Assembly (NCBI GenBank): GCA_035632315.1 | Contig: DASQGZ010000010.1 | Span: forward strand, 1 to 64,000 | DNA from: JAFDZW01 sp035632315 | Lineage (GTDB): Bacteria > Bacteroidota > Ignavibacteria > Palsa-1295 | Direction of reading: 5' to 3' | Length of the DNA: 64,000 nucleotides | Shown: in pieces, positions 51,249 through 59,512 of the stretch | Layout of the letters: each line of letters starts with the position of its first letter | How positions within the stretch are numbered: the stretch's first letter is position 1 | Notes under the pieces: generated by a model | Seen by the model: only the letters and a program-made list of their open reading frames with translations | Database searches by the model: none | Told to the model about the DNA's origin: nothing | Position numbers and translations under genes: made by a program

Positions 51249-51989
51249 ATGAAAAAATACATTCTGCTGCTCATCTTTGCGTTCACCGTAAATGTTACCG
51301 GTGCTTCGAATGCACAATCGGCGCTTGATAGGCGGATCACCGTCAGCGGCGACGCCGAAATAAAGGTGGTGCCGGATGAAGTGATCATTTCGATGGCTGT
51401 GCAGACGAACGATATGGATATTGATAAAGCGCGCTCTGATAACGACACAAAGACTTCAGCGGTGCTTGCAATGGCTCGCCGTTATGGTATTGCAGAAAAA
51501 GATCTGCAAACGGATTTTATGTCTGTCGAGCCCAAATATGATTATAATAATAACAACAGAGAGCAAAAATTTCTGGGGTATTATATAACGAAAAATATTA
51601 CCGTTACGCTCAGAGATATTTCGAAGTTCGACAAGTTTATCGCCGAGGCATTGAAACTCGGAACGAATTTTGTGCAGGGGATCGACTTTCAGATCTCAAA
51701 ACTTCGCCAGTACCAAGACTCGGCGCGCATTGTTGCGATTCGAACGGCAAAAGAAAAAGCAACGGCGCTTGCTGGTGAAGTAGGGCAAAAGATCGGCAAA
51801 CCGATCACGATCACCGAGTCGAATCAAAATGTGTATGGCCCGCGGTTGGCCCGCAACTCAATGCGATATAATAATGCCGGATTCTCGATAAGCGAAGTGT
51901 CGGCGGTTTCCTCCGATGGACCTGCCGTAGCGCCGGGACAACTGATGGTAAGAGCAAGTGTTTCTGTAGTATTTGAAATGGAAAATTGA
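51249..51989 (+). CDS. SIMPL-domain exported protein (DUF541)
   Basis: A 246-residue periplasmic protein. Signal peptide MKKYILLLIFAFTVNVTGASNAQ. RRITVSGDAEIKVVPDEVIISMAVQT is the SIMPL opening; VEPKYDYNNN and GYYITKNITVTLRDISKFD follow. Members form large periplasmic oligomers; function is poorly known. AAGGAAAT before ATG 51249 supports the start. The stop overlaps the upstream extension of the next frame, but that gene starts at 52052. Confidence 0.85.
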   Translation: MKKYILLLIFAFTVNVTGASNAQSALDRRITVSGDAEIKVVPDEVIISMAVQTNDMDIDKARSDNDTKTSAVLAMARRYGIAEKDLQTDFMSVEPKYDYNNNNREQKFLGYYITKNITVTLRDISKFDKFIAEALKLGTNFVQGIDFQISKLRQYQDSARIVAIRTAKEKATALAGEVGQKIGKPITITESNQNVYGPRLARNSMRYNNAGFSISEVSAVSSDGPAVAPGQLMVRASVSVVFEMEN

Positions 51990-52051
51990 CTTTGGCGGGC
52001 AACAAAACTTCGAAAAATGGGTTATATCGTCTTGTGAATAATCCGATTCAA

Positions 52052-52579
52052 ATGAAAAAGACCATATTTACTTTTGTTTTATTGACTTCGATCCTTTTCG
52101 GCCGGAATACTTTTGCCAACCCTGATTCTCTTGCTATTGCAGCGAATATGAAATTCTCGGTGCAGGATGTCAATGGCACAGACGCGAATTTTTCGGGTTA
52201 TCTCGGCAAAGGGCCGCTGCTTGTCAACTTTTGGGCGCTCTGGTGCGAACCGTGCAAGCAGGAGATGAAAGCGTTCGTTCAACTTTCCGATAAATTGAAA
52301 GATAAAGGCGTCTCGATGGTCTCGATCAACACCGATCAGGTGAAATCCCTTGCGAAAGTACGCGCATACGTCAAAACACATGGCGTTAATTATCCTGTAC
52401 TTCTTGATCCGGACGGAGCGATCGCACGCAACCAATTCTCGATGGAGTCGCTGCCGTATTCGCTTATCCTCAAGCCGGACGGAACAGTCTATAAGAAACA
52501 TATCGGCTTTACCGCGGGCGATGAAGTGAACATAGAAAAAGAACTTGACGAACTGATCGCACAGCTCGGAAAAAAATAA
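52052..52579 (+). CDS. TlpA/ResA-like thioredoxin-fold protein
   Basis: A 175-residue exported oxidoreductase. Signal peptide MKKTIFTFVLLTSILFGRNTFA; active site NFWALWCEPCKQEMKAF (CEPC). Such proteins reduce disulfides in the periplasm, for example on apocytochromes. ATG 52052 is chosen because it starts the signal peptide, although the open frame reaches back to 51986. Confidence 0.88.
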   Translation: MKKTIFTFVLLTSILFGRNTFANPDSLAIAANMKFSVQDVNGTDANFSGYLGKGPLLVNFWALWCEPCKQEMKAFVQLSDKLKDKGVSMVSINTDQVKSLAKVRAYVKTHGVNYPVLLDPDGAIARNQFSMESLPYSLILKPDGTVYKKHIGFTAGDEVNIEKELDELIAQLGKK

Positions 52580-52582
52580 GCT

Positions 52583-52615
52583 TTTGTTGCCAAACGTTGT
52601 GTTGTCGTATCTTTG
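52583..52615 (+). promoter_or_regulatory. Consensus FCB promoter (TTTG-N21-TATCTTTG)
   Basis: TTTG (52583-52586), a 21-base spacer and TATCTTTG (52608-52615) fit the Bacteroidota consensus. It stands 21 bp before the GTG start at 52637. Confidence 0.75.
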
Positions 52616-52636
52616 AGGATTCATATTCCGACCCTT

Positions 52637-54304
52637 GTGAAAACATTATTATTTGTTATCATAATCGTGCTAGCCACGATGAGTGCCGCGTTTGCTCAGG
52701 AGCTTGGGAACGGTGTTGCTGCTGTCGGCTCGAATTTATTTCGCATTGGCTCTGGAGAAACGGATAATAATGTCGGCACAACGACCCGCAAACGATATTT
52801 CGAAGAGATCGCGAACGCCAGAATTTTTTTCAACAATCTCTCGATCGGCCTTCGATATGAAATGGACGATCCGAGCGAAGTCGGACAATCATTTCAGGGT
52901 CTTCGCCGTCGCTGGATCGAATATAAAAAAGACGGGTTGGACGTCGAAGCTGGCCACGTGACATCCTTGTGGGGTCGCGGGCTTTCGATCAATAATTTCG
53001 AATCGCGTCCGCTTAATTACGACGCATGGCTCGACGGATTCAGCGGAGCATACGAATACAAGTGGACGAAAGACGAAGCAGATTCGCGTCCGTCACTCGG
53101 TGTGCGCGCAATGGCAGGCAATTTGCTTTATCACGATATTGATACAACCCGCCCCGATCAAAGCGTATCCGCGAGGGCGATCAATAGTGAGTTCGGTCTG
53201 TTCGGAAAAAAATTATCGCTTGGATTATCTTTTTTACAAGGCTTCACTTCCGTACAAGGGCTGAGTTTCGGACGATCGGTTTATACGACGAAAGAAGTAA
53301 ATCAGCCTGAAATGTATCTTTCGTTCTTTGAAGGACCGATGTCGGGTTTTTTCGGCTTTACCGAATCGCGCGCACATCTTGACCAAGTCCGAAGCATGGC
53401 TGCCGATATCGGTCATATTGGCAAAGCAATGTACGGCTCGCTCTCGTATGCCGGCGACCAGTTCGGCTTGACGATGGAATATAAGAACTACGCGTATTTC
53501 ATTCATTCGCAGAACGACCCGAACGCGAATTATTTTTCGAAACTCCCTGTCTCAAGCCCGCCGGAAGTGTATAAAGATTTTACATACACATCGATCACCA
53601 GAACAACCCATGCAGTGAACTTCGACGACGAACTCGGCTATCAGATCGAAGCGACGATCAGCGCAATCCCGGAATATATCATTACGCTTAACGCCTCGGC
53701 GTCGAGCCGTCATAACAGCTACTCGAGCCAGCTCGATACGAACGGTATACCATTGATCAGCGCCTCGACCGATGTGCTCCCAAAATTTTCCGATAATAAT
53801 TTCTTTCCGTTCTGGGAGTGGTTCACGGAAGTCGAGCATGATTTCGGCGATCTTGATTACATTAAATTTTTTGCGCATCGCCGAAGCGATGTCATTGCTT
53901 CGAGCGGCACGAGCGCCGACGTCAAACGCAGCACAACGGTGGGACTCAAATTTCAGTACGAAACGGTTCGGTCGCAGAGCTTGCTTATTTCGCTGGAACA
54001 TCAGTGGATGTTCGACGCCGAGCGACCGCTCAACGACCATAACTTATTGAACGAGTTGGTTATGGCGCAATATTCATTTAATCCGGTCATTACGTTCGGG
54101 ATGACATGGGATTTTTCGACATGGTACGAAGCGGGACGGCATATTTGGCCGGAAGCTGTTGTATCGTATAGAATTGGAAGCGGCGCTCATACATTATTGA
54201 TGACCTACGGCGCCGAGCGAGGTGGTCTTAATTGCTCCGGCGGTGTCTGCCGCTATGTCCCGGCGTTCAATGGGCTGCGCGTGACGCTTACTTCACAGTT
54301 ATAA
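52637..54304 (+). CDS. Outer-membrane beta-barrel-like protein (DUF6029-like)
   Basis: A 555-residue exported protein. Signal peptide KTLLFVIIIVLATMSAAFA, GTG start at 52637. The rest is made of alternating short strands with aromatic ends (NLSIGLRYEMDDPSEVG, YSLGFDK-like patterns, SYRIGSGAHTLLMTYGAERGG) and a final strand ending in LRVTLTSQL. This suggests a beta-barrel of the DUF6029 kind found in Bacteroidota. Function unknown. Confidence 0.7.
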   Translation: MKTLLFVIIIVLATMSAAFAQELGNGVAAVGSNLFRIGSGETDNNVGTTTRKRYFEEIANARIFFNNLSIGLRYEMDDPSEVGQSFQGLRRRWIEYKKDGLDVEAGHVTSLWGRGLSINNFESRPLNYDAWLDGFSGAYEYKWTKDEADSRPSLGVRAMAGNLLYHDIDTTRPDQSVSARAINSEFGLFGKKLSLGLSFLQGFTSVQGLSFGRSVYTTKEVNQPEMYLSFFEGPMSGFFGFTESRAHLDQVRSMAADIGHIGKAMYGSLSYAGDQFGLTMEYKNYAYFIHSQNDPNANYFSKLPVSSPPEVYKDFTYTSITRTTHAVNFDDELGYQIEATISAIPEYIITLNASASSRHNSYSSQLDTNGIPLISASTDVLPKFSDNNFFPFWEWFTEVEHDFGDLDYIKFFAHRRSDVIASSGTSADVKRSTTVGLKFQYETVRSQSLLISLEHQWMFDAERPLNDHNLLNELVMAQYSFNPVITFGMTWDFSTWYEAGRHIWPEAVVSYRIGSGAHTLLMTYGAERGGLNCSGGVCRYVPAFNGLRVTLTSQL

Positions 54305-54361
54305 ATTTTCGGAAACACTTCGCCTTTTTTTGGGTTATATGGGTAAATTGCTCATAGACCT

Positions 54362-55213
54362 ATGAAGAGTGTTGTTCTCGCTTTCTGTGTTTTGTGTGTA
54401 GCGTGCTCGGCGTTCGCTCAGTCCGCCGATTATCAATTCCTGCAGCTTATCAATCATATCGATAAGAACTCGCAGTTTATGAATCTAAACTATCCGTCGA
54501 AGCCTGCCGGACAAAATTCTCCGTCGTCGTTCAGTATGACATACGACCAAACGTCGATCAATATGATCCCGGGACAAACGGTTATTATCACCGGCCATCT
54601 CAAGAACAAAACGACTTCGAATATCCCGTTAAAATTTTACCGGACGCATTTACATCTGCCCGATTCGTGGACATCGAGCATTTGTTTTGGCACAAATTGT
54701 TTTGCACCACGAACCGACAGCTTTGCGGTGGGGAGCGGCTACACGCTTCCGGCAGGAGGCTCTGACGATTTTACGCTGCACTTGTATTGCCCAAACAATG
54801 TCTCGACGACCGATTCGGTATATGATTATATAAAATTCATTGCCGAAAGCGGCGACCCTTCGGATACATTAGGCACCTTCTTCACCGGATATTTTATGAC
54901 CGATGCCGTCGATCAGGGGAATGCCGCCACGACCGGCCAGCCGAAACTTGTTTCGATCTATCCGTCTCCGCTGTTAATGGGCAATTCCATACACGCACGA
55001 ATCTCATCGCCGCGCGAGATCAATTTTTCGTATGATATCTACGACGCACTCGGGCGTGACGTCGGTTTTGGCGTTAGCCACCAGCATTTGCTTCAGGGCG
55101 ATAACATTTTAGAAGTAACAGAATTGACCGGACTGCCGAACGGCGCATATACACTTAAATTTTCTTTCGGGGACGGCTCGATGGATAGCCGGCTGTTCCA
55201 GATTATGCGATAA
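54362..55213 (+). CDS. Secreted protein with T9SS sorting domain
   Basis: A 283-residue secreted protein. Signal peptide MKSVVLAFCVLCVACSAFAQ. Residues 50-180 form a beta domain with NMIPGQTVIITGHLKNKT. Residues about 195-283 are a type IX sorting domain: VSIYPSPLLMGN, FSYDIYDALGRDVGF, LPNGAYTLKFSFGDGS. No enzymatic motif. Confidence 0.78.
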   Translation: MKSVVLAFCVLCVACSAFAQSADYQFLQLINHIDKNSQFMNLNYPSKPAGQNSPSSFSMTYDQTSINMIPGQTVIITGHLKNKTTSNIPLKFYRTHLHLPDSWTSSICFGTNCFAPRTDSFAVGSGYTLPAGGSDDFTLHLYCPNNVSTTDSVYDYIKFIAESGDPSDTLGTFFTGYFMTDAVDQGNAATTGQPKLVSIYPSPLLMGNSIHARISSPREINFSYDIYDALGRDVGFGVSHQHLLQGDNILEVTELTGLPNGAYTLKFSFGDGSMDSRLFQIMR

Positions 55214-55223
55214 GTGTTTAGAG

Positions 55224-55329
55224 TGTCATTCTGAACGCAGGTCGCGTGAGCGACCGCAGTGAAGAATCCCGTGACGTCTTGCAGAATCGTCAAGACATCA
55301 CGGGATTCTTCGTTTCACTCAGAATGGCA
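55224..55329. repeat. Interspersed palindromic element (TGTCATTCTGAA type)
   Basis: Outer arms TGTCATTCTGA and TCAGAATGGCA, inner arms of 21 bp with one mismatch (55261-55281 and 55291-55311; core GAAGAATCCCGTGA perfect), and a small internal hairpin GGTCGC-GTGA-GCGACC (55240-55255). It lies between convergent genes and may also stop transcription from both sides. Confidence 0.8.
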
Positions 55330-55335
55330 GGAAAA

Positions 55336-55989
55336 TTATTTATCCTGCCGACTCGGGCACCACTCGGCAATTTTACATTCGCTGCATTTCGGCCTGCGGG
55401 CAACACAGATAGCTCTTCCGTGTGAGATAAGATAATGTGTGGTCATCGTCCATTCTTTTTTCGGAGCAAGCTGCATTAAGTCTTGCTCGATCTTTTCCGG
55501 CTCGGTATGCGAGGTCAGTTTCAATAGTCCCGCAATCCGGGTGACGTGTGTATCGACAGCGATGCCTTCGCTGATCCCAAACGCATTGCCGAGCACGACG
55601 TTTGCGGTCTTGCGTCCGACGCCGCGTAGAGTCGTTAGTTCTTCCATCGTTCGTGGAACGTTGCCGCCGAATTTTTCAACAATGTCCGTCGCCATTGACT
55701 TGAGCGACTTTGCTTTCTGATGAAAAAATCCGGTCGAGCGAATGACGGATTCGATGTCTTCGAGTTCTGCTTTTGCGACGGACTCAGCAGTGGGAAAGCG
55801 CACGTGAAAATCTTTCATCACGATATTCACGCGTGCATCGGTGCATTGTGCGGAAAGGATCGTCGCGGCAAGCAGTTCGAACGCACTCGTAAAATCGAGC
55901 GCGCAATGGGCATTCGGATAAATTTGCTTCAGCTTCGCAAAGATCTTTTTCGCGCGAGCTTTCTTTGCTTCAAGAGATTCTTTGGGCAT
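55336..55989 (-). CDS. nth: Endonuclease III
   Basis: A 217-residue base-excision repair glycosylase/AP lyase. The helix-hairpin-helix is LRGVGRKTANVVLG with catalytic Lys127; Asp146 lies in VDTHVTRIA. The [4Fe-4S] ligands are Cys195, Cys202, Cys205 and Cys211 (C-x6-C-x2-C-x5-C), so it is a likely client of the isc system. ATG 55989 (MPKESLEAKK) lies inside the end of the GT2 gene. Confidence 0.96.
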   Translation of the reverse strand: MPKESLEAKKARAKKIFAKLKQIYPNAHCALDFTSAFELLAATILSAQCTDARVNIVMKDFHVRFPTAESVAKAELEDIESVIRSTGFFHQKAKSLKSMATDIVEKFGGNVPRTMEELTTLRGVGRKTANVVLGNAFGISEGIAVDTHVTRIAGLLKLTSHTEPEKIEQDLMQLAPKKEWTMTTHYLISHGRAICVARRPKCSECKIAEWCPSRQDK

Positions 55990-56659
55990 TCCTGAATTTA
56001 TATATACCCTCAACACCGTCTTTCATCGCGATATTGCAGAGGGAATCGTCTTCGGTGCGAATATAACGATACGTTGGAATATCTGTTTTCTTGATGAACG
56101 CGCTGGCATCCTCGGCACGGGAGAAAAAATCGATATCGTCGCCGTAGGTGATATTACCGAACCCTCCGATCCGTTTCCAAAGATCGCGGCGAATGACGAA
56201 CGTCCCGCCGATCGCACACTCAGATAGATGGACGCGCTTCGACGTATCGAATTTATCGGCAACAAATTCATCGCCAACGATTTCTACGCCGCCATGCAGC
56301 AGTTCGATCGCAGGGTTATGAGATAAAATGTTGTAACGTGACTCCAGATGATTCGGCAAATACTCATCATCAGAATCGAGAAAGGTGAAATATCTTCCGT
56401 GCGACAATGAGCAACCGAGGTCGCGGGCTTTTGAGGTACCTTGATTTACCGAATAGTGATATGTTATGCGAGGATCAGATTCGAGGAGATCGCTTATTGC
56501 AGAGAATGTATCATCGGTCGAGCCATCGTCAATGATGATGTATTCCCAATCGTCAAATGTTTGCGAACGCATGCTCATGATGGCACGACGGATGGTTCTG
56601 GCACGATTGAATGTCGGAGTGATGACACTGAAGAATGAGCTTTCAGATGACCCGCTCAT
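55970..56659 (-). CDS. GT2 family glycosyltransferase
   Basis: A 229-residue GT-A enzyme. FFSVITPTFNRARTIRRAI, YIIIDDGSTDDT and the metal-binding FTFLDSDDEYLP mark the fold. The C-terminal half (GGTFVIRRDLWKRIGGFGN) is also typical. Target sugar unknown. It overlaps thyX by 17 bp and nth by 20 bp, so all three are translated from one message although their roles seem unrelated. Confidence 0.88.
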   Translation of the reverse strand: MSGSSESSFFSVITPTFNRARTIRRAIMSMRSQTFDDWEYIIIDDGSTDDTFSAISDLLESDPRITYHYSVNQGTSKARDLGCSLSHGRYFTFLDSDDEYLPNHLESRYNILSHNPAIELLHGGVEIVGDEFVADKFDTSKRVHLSECAIGGTFVIRRDLWKRIGGFGNITYGDDIDFFSRAEDASAFIKKTDIPTYRYIRTEDDSLCNIAMKDGVEGIYKFRNAQRIS

Positions 56660-58199
56660 ATTGCTTCAGATCTATTTTCCATACTTTCACGCCGCAATAG
56701 CGTGTGCCTTCCGGGCAGACCGGACGCACACCAGCCATATCGCGCAGTGAGCACGGTGGCAGCAGATATTTTCCGATGCGCGGATGTACCGTTCGGATCT
56801 GATCGGCTTCGTCAACCGATGCGCGCCAAATTTCTTCTTGCGCATTATAGCATAAGCGCATCGCGTGTTTGTGGTGCAATGAAAGCAGATCGGCAGACTC
56901 GGTAAACCTGACAGCTGTTGCATTAGGCAAGATATACTCTGTAAATTCTTGCGGCACACCAAGCTCTCTTAATCTCGCATAACTTTGCCACGAACGTTCG
57001 ATAGATTTGCGATAGAGATCCTGCGTTTCGGCATTCGCGTATTCGACAACCAACGGAGTGATGAAATCCGGCGTATCGTCGGATAATTGCATGTGCAGTA
57101 CCGGCCGCGATGCCGGAGTCATCCGGTGGCGTTGGTCTTGCGAATCGGCGGCGTGAGAAATTCTTTTTCTGAATGTATAATGTACGTTGTGCATCGCACG
57201 CGAAATTTTTGATTGTGTTGTCAGCACCATCGTTTCGCCGAGTATCGTATTTTGCGACGGGTCGAGCGCAAAGCGGATCGCCGCTTCGTCATCCATCATA
57301 TTCATTGGCATTCCGAGCACTTCACGTACACTCGATGCAAGTGTTGCTTCGGCGTTGACTTTATAGTCGCAAAGTTGAGAAAATTTTCCGTCGAGTTCCA
57401 CATCGAACTCGCGGCGAAATTCTCTTGCGTCGTGAGACGAACGTCCTGCCGCAATGAATTCCGCTTCCGGAAATTCATCGGTCGAGAGCGGCTCTTCCAA
57501 GATCACGCGATAATTCGGGTCATGCCGAAGCAGTTCGTCCACCATTGCCTGTACGAGTGCGAACGTCTCGGTCGGCGTCTCTGCCATTTTTGCGAGCCGG
57601 TAGTAGCGAAGCAGCGTAATGCCGCTCACGGTATGATACAAATAAGCAGTCGTTGAGACCGGCAGAACATATCGTGCAACTTCCTGTGCTTTTTTCTTGA
57701 TCTCTTTATCGTAATCGGCGCTTTTATTTTTGCGATGCGGGAAACGATTAAAATATGCTTCGGCGACTGCGGGGGTCAGCAACCCTATTAGTTGATAATA
57801 TTCTTCAACGAGACGGATCATCTCGGCTTCGTAGAGCGATTGCGCCGTATCGTTTTGAAAATTCGGAATGAGATAACTGCCTTTTTTTACCTCGACGTAC
57901 CGCTGGCTCACCTGTTCGGAATTATAAAATGGATGCGAGTGCAGGAAGCTCCAGATCGCATGGCGCGAAACGCCTTCGATCGCAAATTGAAAATGCGCGT
58001 GCTGCAGTGTCGTGTGATGTCCTGCTTCATAGATGCTTTGCGCGAGCGGCGTATGCTTTTCGAGCGAGACCGATTCCGTCTCGATGATGCCTTTCGACGA
58101 ATAGCAGGTGCGTGCCGTAGCAATGACATTCTTGAACGGTTCGGCAAACGCATTGACGAGCCGTACACGAAGCGGAGAATTTAGAAAGGTGTTGGTCAC
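56643..58199 (-). CDS. Double-domain ThyX-like protein (FAD-dependent thymidylate synthase family)
   Basis: A 518-residue protein made of two ThyX-like halves; single-domain ThyX is about 220-250. Half 1 (1-250) has HAHFQFAIEGVSRH and NSEQVSQRYV, but the canonical RHR triplet is replaced by LHS (about 86-88). Half 2 (265-518) has SKISRAMHNVHYTFRKR and DSQDQRHR, keeping two arginines. ThyX makes dTMP with FAD and methylene-folate in tetramers whose sites lie between subunits, so a fusion could combine complementary halves. Whether it is catalytic is open. GTG start at 58199. Confidence 0.85.
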   Translation of the reverse strand: MTNTFLNSPLRVRLVNAFAEPFKNVIATARTCYSSKGIIETESVSLEKHTPLAQSIYEAGHHTTLQHAHFQFAIEGVSRHAIWSFLHSHPFYNSEQVSQRYVEVKKGSYLIPNFQNDTAQSLYEAEMIRLVEEYYQLIGLLTPAVAEAYFNRFPHRKNKSADYDKEIKKKAQEVARYVLPVSTTAYLYHTVSGITLLRYYRLAKMAETPTETFALVQAMVDELLRHDPNYRVILEEPLSTDEFPEAEFIAAGRSSHDAREFRREFDVELDGKFSQLCDYKVNAEATLASSVREVLGMPMNMMDDEAAIRFALDPSQNTILGETMVLTTQSKISRAMHNVHYTFRKRISHAADSQDQRHRMTPASRPVLHMQLSDDTPDFITPLVVEYANAETQDLYRKSIERSWQSYARLRELGVPQEFTEYILPNATAVRFTESADLLSLHHKHAMRLCYNAQEEIWRASVDEADQIRTVHPRIGKYLLPPCSLRDMAGVRPVCPEGTRYCGVKVWKIDLKQYERVI

Positions 58200-58327
58200 T
58201 TGGTATCGTATAACACAAATTATTGCAATTTCCTCTTAGTAAAAAGCATCCTCAACCAAACAATATGCGTTGCTGTTGAAATACAAGGCGTAATGTAAAC
58301 TATTTGTTCACGCAAAATATGTACCGT

Positions 58328-59449
58328 ATGAAACAGTTCGTTCTCGGCTGCTGTATGTTGGTGACGCTTCTTTCCGGATGTGTTCAGGTTCAAAGAGAAC
58401 AGCCGGATCAAATTGAAGAGCCGACCTATCAGGTTTTTTACGATCAACTTTCTCCGTACGGACGATGGGTCTCAAACCCGACGTTTGGGTACATCTGGGT
58501 TCCGGCAGAAGATATGAACACATTTATGCCATACGGAAGTAACGGTTATTGGGAATGGACACAGTACGGGTGGACGTGGGTCTCGAATTATCCGTGGGGT
58601 TGGGCGCCGTTTCATTACGGACGCTGGAATTTTGATCCGGGCTTCGGGTGGTACTGGATTCCTGACGGCGTCTGGGGACCGGCGTGGGTGAGCTGGTGCG
58701 AGTCGCCGGGTTATTACGGTTGGGCGCCGATGGGACCGGGTGTGACGATCAGTTATATTTCCGGTGGAGGATACGATCCGCCCGATTCCTGGTGGACGTT
58801 CTGCGACGATAGACATTTCGGCGACCGCGATCTCCATAATTATTATCAGTCGAGAGGCAGCAACAGACGGATCAGAGGTGAATCTCGCGGGATCAATAAT
58901 ACGCAGAATGACAAGTCGCGCGGAGCGGTCTATCTTTCCGGTCCGGATAAAGATGAGGTCGGTAAATTTACGGGTGTGCCGGTTCAAAGAATTCCGATCA
59001 CTGACCGGCAAACGCCTGGACAATTTGCGGACGATCACGAAGTCAGCGTATATCGTCCGATCATTGTCTCTTCGACACCATTCAATGTGAAACCTGCACC
59101 GAGAGCAATTTATAATGGCAATACACTCCCTTCGGGAGCATCGGGTTCGCATACAACCTCACCGAATTCGACAGCGCCGATCGGCGTATCGCCCGATCGC
59201 AGACTTCAGCAGTCAACGCAACCAACACAACCAGCTCAGACACAACAGTCACGACAATATCAGTATCGTGGTACAGACGGAGGATCAAGCGAGCGATCGA
59301 ATACTCCTGTTCAAACGCAGCGCCCGAGTACAAATACATATCGACCGCCTGCTCAAGCACCTGAGCACTCAGCTCCAGCACCGAGAAATTACTCCCCGCC
59401 GCCACAACAGCGCGAAGCTGCGCCAAAACAATCTGCACCGAAACAGTAG
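58328..59449 (+). CDS. DUF6600-type lipoprotein with aromatic repeats
   Basis: A 373-residue lipoprotein. Leader MKQFVLGCCMLVTLLSGC with lipobox LSGC. The N-terminal half repeats a Y/F-G-x-W-V/I-P pattern (YGRWVSNPTFGYIWVP, YGWTWVSNYPWGWAPFHYGRW, FGWYWIPDGVWGPAWVSW). These resemble DUF6600 proteins, which may bind sugar or peptidoglycan. The C-terminal 120 residues are rich in Gln, Pro, Thr and Ser and likely disordered. ATG 58319 would add three residues. Confidence 0.78.
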   Translation: MKQFVLGCCMLVTLLSGCVQVQREQPDQIEEPTYQVFYDQLSPYGRWVSNPTFGYIWVPAEDMNTFMPYGSNGYWEWTQYGWTWVSNYPWGWAPFHYGRWNFDPGFGWYWIPDGVWGPAWVSWCESPGYYGWAPMGPGVTISYISGGGYDPPDSWWTFCDDRHFGDRDLHNYYQSRGSNRRIRGESRGINNTQNDKSRGAVYLSGPDKDEVGKFTGVPVQRIPITDRQTPGQFADDHEVSVYRPIIVSSTPFNVKPAPRAIYNGNTLPSGASGSHTTSPNSTAPIGVSPDRRLQQSTQPTQPAQTQQSRQYQYRGTDGGSSERSNTPVQTQRPSTNTYRPPAQAPEHSAPAPRNYSPPPQQREAAPKQSAPKQ

Positions 59450-59479
59450 CGTATCGAGTGTGAGTACGAAGATCGTTCG

Positions 59480-59487
59480 TAAATTTG
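59480..59487 (+). promoter_or_regulatory. FCB-type -7 promoter element (TAAATTTG)
   Basis: TTCGTAAATTTGCA at 59476-59489 holds an exact TAnnTTTG, 25 bp before ATG 59513, in the extended context also seen at 6017 and 12469. Confidence 0.45.
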
Positions 59488-59512
59488 CAGATTATTGTTT
59501 CATCGGTATTTC

